From NCBI GenBank assembly GCA_000985875.1, contig CCRI01000004.1, forward strand, positions 124,001-188,000: a DNA stretch of 64,000 nt, given 5' to 3'. This document shows, piece by piece, positions 60,107 to 64,000 of this stretch (its first letter is position 1; every line of letters starts with the position of its first letter). Below the pieces are notes generated by a model. That model saw only the letters and a list, made by a program, of their open reading frames with translations. It did no database searches and was not told where the DNA came from. The position numbers and the translations under genes were made by a program. The stretch is from Neorhizobium galegae bv. officinalis (GTDB lineage Bacteria; Pseudomonadota; Alphaproteobacteria; Rhizobiales; Rhizobiaceae).

Positions 60107-61480
60107 TCAGATCGGCTTCATACCGAGGACGACCGTCGGCCAGAATTCCGAGACCGTCGGATGGATCGGTACCGCCCAGCGCAGGGTGTCGTAGGTGGCG
60201 CGGGCATTCATCAGATCGAGCACGCCGTGGATCGATTCGTCACCGCCGGTGCCGAGGATGGCGGCGCCCAGGATCTCGTGGGTGTCCGCATCCGCCACGA
60301 ATTTCATCAGGCCCTGCGTTTCACCCTTCTCGACCGCGCGGCCGACCCTTGCCATCGACTGGCGGCCGACCAGGACATTGCGGCCGGACTTGCTGGCCTC
60401 CGCCTCGCTCATGCCGACGCGGCCGAGTGGCGGGTCGATATAAAGCGCGTAACCAACCAGCCGGTCGGAGACCTTGCGGTTCTCGCCGTCGAAGAGGTTG
60501 GCGGCGATGATCTCGAAGTCGTTATAGGCGGTGTGGGTGAAGGCGCCACGGCCGTTGCAATCGCCCATCGCCCAGATGCCGGCGACATTGGTCGAGAGGT
60601 CGTCGCCGACCTTGATGTAGCCACGGGCATCCAGCTCGACGCCGGCCTTGTCGAGGCCGAGATCGTCGGTGTTCGGCCGGCGGCCGACGGCGAGCAGTAC
60701 GTCGGAGCCGATCACTTCCGGTGCGCCGTCGGTGCAGTCGACGCCGACGGCGACGCCGTCTTCATGCTTGCGGAACCGGATGCACTCGGCGCCGGTGCGG
60801 ACATGGATGCCTTCGGCTTCGAGGATTTCGCGGATCGCCTGCGAGATTTCCTCGTCCTCGCGCCCGACAAGGCGCGGGCCTTTTTCGACGACGGTGACTT
60901 CTGCGCCGAAGCGGCGGTAGATCTGGGCGAATTCCAGCCCGATATAGCTGCCGCCGACGATGACCAGATGTTTCGGCACCCGGTCGAGCATGACGATGTC
61001 GCTGTTGGTCATGTAGGGCACGTCGCCGACGCCCGGGAAATCCGGGATCGCGGCGCGGCCGCCGACGTTCAGAAAGATCTGCGGCGCGGTCAGAAGCTCG
61101 TCGCCGACGCGGATCGTATTTTTATCCTCGAACCGGGCATGGCCGCGGATCAGCGTGCAGTTCGGCATGCCCTCGAGCCAGCTTTCGTTGCCCTGGCGCG
61201 AGTCGAGCGTCACCTTGTGCGAACGCCGCATGACGGCCGGCATGTCGATCTTCACCGGGCTGTCGAGAACCACGCCATAATCGCTACCGCGGCGGGCGAC
61301 CTGGGCGGCATAGGCGCTGGCGACGAGCGTCTTGGTCGGCTTGCAGCCGGTATTGACGCAGGTGCCGCCGACATGTTTGCGCTCGATGATCGCGACCGTC
61401 TTGCCGGCGTCGTTGAAGCGCCCGGCGAGCGAGGGGCCGGCCTGGCCGGCCCCTATGATGATGGCGTCGAAGGTTTTCAT
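60107..61480 (-). CDS. FAD-dependent pyridine nucleotide-disulfide oxidoreductase (mercuric-reductase-like)
   Basis: 457-aa class I flavin disulfide reductase. GAGQAGPSLAG (10-20), the redox pair CVNTGC (Cys41, Cys46), NADP-binding GGSYIGLEFAQIY, the second FAD motif WAMGDCNGRG and the C-terminal HPTVSEFWP with the general base His are intact. Lacking the MerA N-terminal metal domain and C-terminal cysteine pair, it is not proven to reduce mercury. The start at 61480 overlaps the DUF4126 stop (ATGA), so the genes are coupled; a role in thiol or quinone redox control is inferred. Confidence 0.9.
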   Translation of the reverse strand: MKTFDAIIIGAGQAGPSLAGRFNDAGKTVAIIERKHVGGTCVNTGCKPTKTLVASAYAAQVARRGSDYGVVLDSPVKIDMPAVMRRSHKVTLDSRQGNESWLEGMPNCTLIRGHARFEDKNTIRVGDELLTAPQIFLNVGGRAAIPDFPGVGDVPYMTNSDIVMLDRVPKHLVIVGGSYIGLEFAQIYRRFGAEVTVVEKGPRLVGREDEEISQAIREILEAEGIHVRTGAECIRFRKHEDGVAVGVDCTDGAPEVIGSDVLLAVGRRPNTDDLGLDKAGVELDARGYIKVGDDLSTNVAGIWAMGDCNGRGAFTHTAYNDFEIIAANLFDGENRKVSDRLVGYALYIDPPLGRVGMSEAEASKSGRNVLVGRQSMARVGRAVEKGETQGLMKFVADADTHEILGAAILGTGGDESIHGVLDLMNARATYDTLRWAVPIHPTVSEFWPTVVLGMKPI

Positions 61481-61950
61481 ACCGCAGCCGCAGGCAGGGA
61501 CGCGATGATGAGATAGGCCGCGACGATCGCGACAGCGTCCTCGATGAAGGCGGCCGGCGGATCCTTGCCGAAGCTGGCGGCCAGCTTGCCGCGGACGGCA
61601 GCGCCACCATAGGTGCCGATTGCGGCGCCGATGATGCCGGCGATCAGGCCGACGATCCAGCCGCCATAGGGCGTGCCGATCGCGGCACCCGTGAGCGCGC
61701 CCATGATCAGGCGGGCGCCGAACTGCTGCGGCACCTTGCGGCTCGGCGTCGAGGGAAGCTGGTCGGTGACCAGTTCGACGACGGCAAGGATGGTGAATAT
61801 GCCGACGGCCCAGATCGTGCCCATGAAGGAGAGCCAGGAACCGGAGAGATTGAGCCAGCCGAGATAGGCAGCCCAGGCAATAGCTGCAGGTGCGGTCATG
61901 GCGCGCAGGCCGGCGACGACACCGATCAAAAGTGCGAGTATATAGACCAT
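61477..61950 (-). CDS. DUF4126 membrane protein
   Basis: 157 aa with about four hydrophobic helices (VYILALLIGVVAGLRAMTAPAAIAWAAYLGW first, ending EDAVAIVAAYLIIAS) and the glycine-rich IMGALTGAAIGTPYGGWIVGLIAGIIGAAIGTYGG stretch. DUF4126 has no agreed function. The gene precedes and overlaps the flavoprotein gene by 4 bp, which suggests a membrane partner for that enzyme. Confidence 0.85.
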   Translation of the reverse strand: MVYILALLIGVVAGLRAMTAPAAIAWAAYLGWLNLSGSWLSFMGTIWAVGIFTILAVVELVTDQLPSTPSRKVPQQFGARLIMGALTGAAIGTPYGGWIVGLIAGIIGAAIGTYGGAAVRGKLAASFGKDPPAAFIEDAVAIVAAYLIIASLPAAAV

Positions 61951-62230
61951 TAAAAACCCCTTGCGCCGCCCTTGCGGCTTTCCCCATTTACGCCTGTGAT
62001 CGAAGCACGATCAGTCGTGAAGTCAAGCGGTAGGTGGAAATTATTACGAGAACACGACGAATGCTTGCATCATCCGATCACGCCCGCCGGCCCCTCCAAA
62101 CACCCGCAGCGACCATCGTCACAGATGCCTGCCCAATGCCGGAAGGATTTTATGGAAATCAGCAGTGCAGCGGTTAGAATGCCGCTTTCCCGTCAGCCGG
62201 GCGGGAAACGAGCGGAGGAACCCGGACCTG

Positions 62231-64000
62231 TTGAGATATCGCATTCTTCTGCCTTTGGTCCTGCTTGCGGCGGTCGGTCTTGCGCTGGTCTTCAAGGGCA
62301 GCGATATCCTCGCGCGCGGCTATATCGATGAGGCCGAAGTCCAGGCAGGCACGACGCTGCGCCTGGCGGTATCGGCGCTCGACGGCCATCTGAAGCGTTA
62401 TGAGGCGCTGCCCGCCCTGATCGCCGATCAGCAGAATATCGAGGCGGTGATCCTCGATCCGAAGAACGAGACGCTGCGGGCGACAACGAATGCCTATCTC
62501 AAGGAAATCAACGGGCTTCTGAAATCCTCCGACATTTATGTGATGACAATGGATGGCGAGACCATCGCTGCCAGCAATTATGACAGCCCGGTCAGCTTTG
62601 TCGGCGAGAACTTCACCTATCGGCCCTATTTCCAGGATGCGGCCGAGGGTCGCCAGTCCCGCTTCTACGCGCTCGGCACGACCTCTTTGAAGCGCGGCTA
62701 CTATTTCGGCTCGCCGATCGAGATCGGCGGCGCCATCCGCGGCGTGATCGTCTTCAAGGTGGATATCGACATCCTCGAAGCCTCCTGGGGCGGCGGCGAC
62801 GACCGGATTTTCGTGTCGGATCCCGAAGGCATCATCTTCATGACCGGCAGCCCGGAGTGGCTCTATGCGAGCATCCTGCCGCTGACGCCCGACCGGATCG
62901 CCCGTACCGAAGCGTCGCGGCGGTATGCGGACGCCAGGCTTCGCGAATTGCCGGTCAGGCGCGGCAGCCTCGCAGGGCGCGATGTCATGACCATCCGGGA
63001 TGGCGGGGTCGAGAAGGAATATCTCGTCGTCTCGCAACCGATGCCGGACGCGGGTTGGACCGTCAACGTGCTGATGGATACCGGTTCGGTGCATACCCAG
63101 GCGAAGACGGCGACGGTTGCAGCACTTTTGACGCTCTGCCTTGCCGGCCTCGGGCTCGCCATCGTCCTGCAGCGCCGTGCGCGGCTCAACGAACGCCTGA
63201 TGCTGCAGGCCGAGGCGCGCAACGAACTCGAGCACCGCGTCGCCGAGCGCACCGCCGATCTCGCCCGCGTCAACAGCCGCATCGAGGAGGAGATCGCCGA
63301 GCGGCGGCTGACCGAACAGCGGCTGCGCCAGACCCAGGCGGACCTCATCCAGGCGGGCAAGCTCGCGGGCCTTGGCCAGATGTCGGCGGCCCTGTCGCAC
63401 GAACTCAACCAGCCTCTTGCCGCCGCCAAGACCTATGCGGAAACGGCCGGCGTGCTGATCGATCTCGGGCGCACCGACGACGCGCGGGACAATGTCCGGC
63501 GCATTTCCGCGCTCATCGACCGCATGGCCTCGATCAGCAGGCATCTGCGCAATTTCGCCCGCAAGCCGAACGAAAAGCTCGGGTCGGTCGTGCTCGACGA
63601 CGTGATGCGCGACACGCTGGAGATCGTCGCAGCACGCCTGAAGGCGGCGGATGCGGAACTGGATATTGAGATCGATCCCGCTATTCCCGCGGTGAAGGCA
63701 GGCGCTGTGCGGCTTCAACAGGTGCTGGTCAACATTATTACCAATGCCGCCGATGCCGTCGAAGGCCTTGACGACCGGCGGATCACGGTTTCCGCCGAGC
63801 AGGCGGGCAACAAGGTCATGGTTTCGGTGCGCGATCGCGGACCGGGGGTCGCCGCGGCCATCCACGAGCGCATCTTCGATCCGTTCTTCACGACCAAGGG
63901 CGTCGGCAGGGGCCTGGGGCTGGGGCTGTCGATCTCCTACAACATCATCAAGGATTTCGGCGGCAGCCTGAGCGTTGCCGATCATCCGGAAGGCGGCGCG
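62231..64000 (+). CDS. dctB: DctB-like C4-dicarboxylate sensor histidine kinase (3' end outside window)
   Basis: At least 590 aa, open to the window edge. A TTG at 62231 starts a helix (RILLPLVLLAAVGLALVF), then a periplasmic double-CACHE sensor, a second helix (about 288-312), a coiled coil, and the kinase: His390 in ALSHELNQPLAA, N-box QQVLVNIITNAADA, G1 DRGPGV (Asp535), G2 GLGLGLSIS. The DctB type senses succinate, fumarate or malate and phosphorylates DctD. GGAGGA lies 11 nt before the TTG; a GTG at 62165 is the alternative. dctD and dctA would be expected to the right or elsewhere. Confidence 0.88.
   Translation, partial: MRYRILLPLVLLAAVGLALVFKGSDILARGYIDEAEVQAGTTLRLAVSALDGHLKRYEALPALIADQQNIEAVILDPKNETLRATTNAYLKEINGLLKSSDIYVMTMDGETIAASNYDSPVSFVGENFTYRPYFQDAAEGRQSRFYALGTTSLKRGYYFGSPIEIGGAIRGVIVFKVDIDILEASWGGGDDRIFVSDPEGIIFMTGSPEWLYASILPLTPDRIARTEASRRYADARLRELPVRRGSLAGRDVMTIRDGGVEKEYLVVSQPMPDAGWTVNVLMDTGSVHTQAKTATVAALLTLCLAGLGLAIVLQRRARLNERLMLQAEARNELEHRVAERTADLARVNSRIEEEIAERRLTEQRLRQTQADLIQAGKLAGLGQMSAALSHELNQPLAAAKTYAETAGVLIDLGRTDDARDNVRRISALIDRMASISRHLRNFARKPNEKLGSVVLDDVMRDTLEIVAARLKAADAELDIEIDPAIPAVKAGAVRLQQVLVNIITNAADAVEGLDDRRITVSAEQAGNKVMVSVRDRGPGVAAAIHERIFDPFFTTKGVGRGLGLGLSISYNIIKDFGGSLSVADHPEGGA

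Noticed and set aside
60107..61480. True mercury-resistance gene
   Set aside because: The protein lacks the N-terminal metal-binding domain and the C-terminal cysteine pair of MerA, and no mer genes are adjacent.
62174..63985. Long minus-strand open frame opposite dctB
   Set aside because: The plus strand encodes a full histidine kinase with H, N and G boxes; the opposite frame is a shadow.
1..64000. CRISPR arrays, insertion sequences, phage genes, tRNA or rRNA genes
   Set aside because: No regular direct repeats with spacers, no transposase or integrase motifs, and no tRNA- or rRNA-like sequence were seen on reading either strand.

Overview
The window is GC-rich (about 60% or more), gene-dense chromosomal-type DNA from an alphaproteobacterium, most likely a Rhizobiaceae member (Rhizobium, Neorhizobium or Agrobacterium type). 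The evidence is the gene families (DctB, PotABCD-like transporters, fused indolepyruvate oxidoreductase, cyanide-insensitive bd oxidase, AcuI), the many ATGA-coupled genes, and repeated GGAAC-N16-(C/G)GTT promoters of the EcfG general stress sigma factor, which is confined to Alphaproteobacteria. I see no rRNA, tRNA, CRISPR array, transposase or phage gene. The species cannot be fixed from sequence reading alone.

Region 1 (0.35-13.5 kb) is catabolic: an AcuI-type reductase and a FadR-type regulator diverge from a GlcD-like flavin dehydrogenase, a fused 2-oxoacid (indolepyruvate) oxidoreductase and a nucleoside hydrolase. Facing them are an ADP-forming acyl-CoA synthetase, an enoyl-CoA hydratase, and psuG with an HTH-fused psuK (pseudouridine salvage). 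Region 2 (13.5-24.6 kb) holds a 2-oxoglutarate dioxygenase with a polyamine-type ABC importer, a D-threonine-aldolase-like enzyme, a LysE exporter, a SnoaL/XRE pair and a chemoreceptor. Region 3 (24-39 kb) has a PaoABC-like molybdenum aldehyde oxidase, several regulators, a SuoX-like Mo protein, two aminotransferases, DUF763, a tautomerase, an MFS carrier and a flavin monooxygenase with its XRE-cupin regulator.

Region 4 (39-47.7 kb) is the most notable part. Next to the cioAB-DUF2474 terminal oxidase operon lies a stress island: a phosphoribosyltransferase, an EEP hydrolase, a YbhN-like membrane protein, a phospholipase D (together resembling the E. coli ybhP-clsB-ybhN set), three tiny proteins and a ferritin-like protein. 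Five matches to GGAAC-N16-(C/G)GTT sit in its intergenic spaces. One of them points at no gene but at a self-contained stretch of about 88 nt ending in an 11-bp terminator hairpin; its predicted RNA exposes ACCUCC in a hairpin loop and a C-rich single-stranded stretch. I propose this as an undescribed EcfG-dependent small RNA, functionally reminiscent of Caulobacter GsrN.

Region 5 (48.1-60 kb) is an exopolysaccharide locus with mixed gene orientation: two GT4 glycosyltransferases, a Wzx flippase, a polysaccharide deacetylase, a WecG/TagA transferase, a Wzy/O-antigen ligase, a secreted GH5 glycanase, a Wzz/GumC-type protein and a glutamine-hydrolysing asparagine synthetase. The window ends with a flavin disulfide oxidoreductase coupled to a DUF4126 membrane protein, and a dctB-like sensor kinase cut by the window edge.
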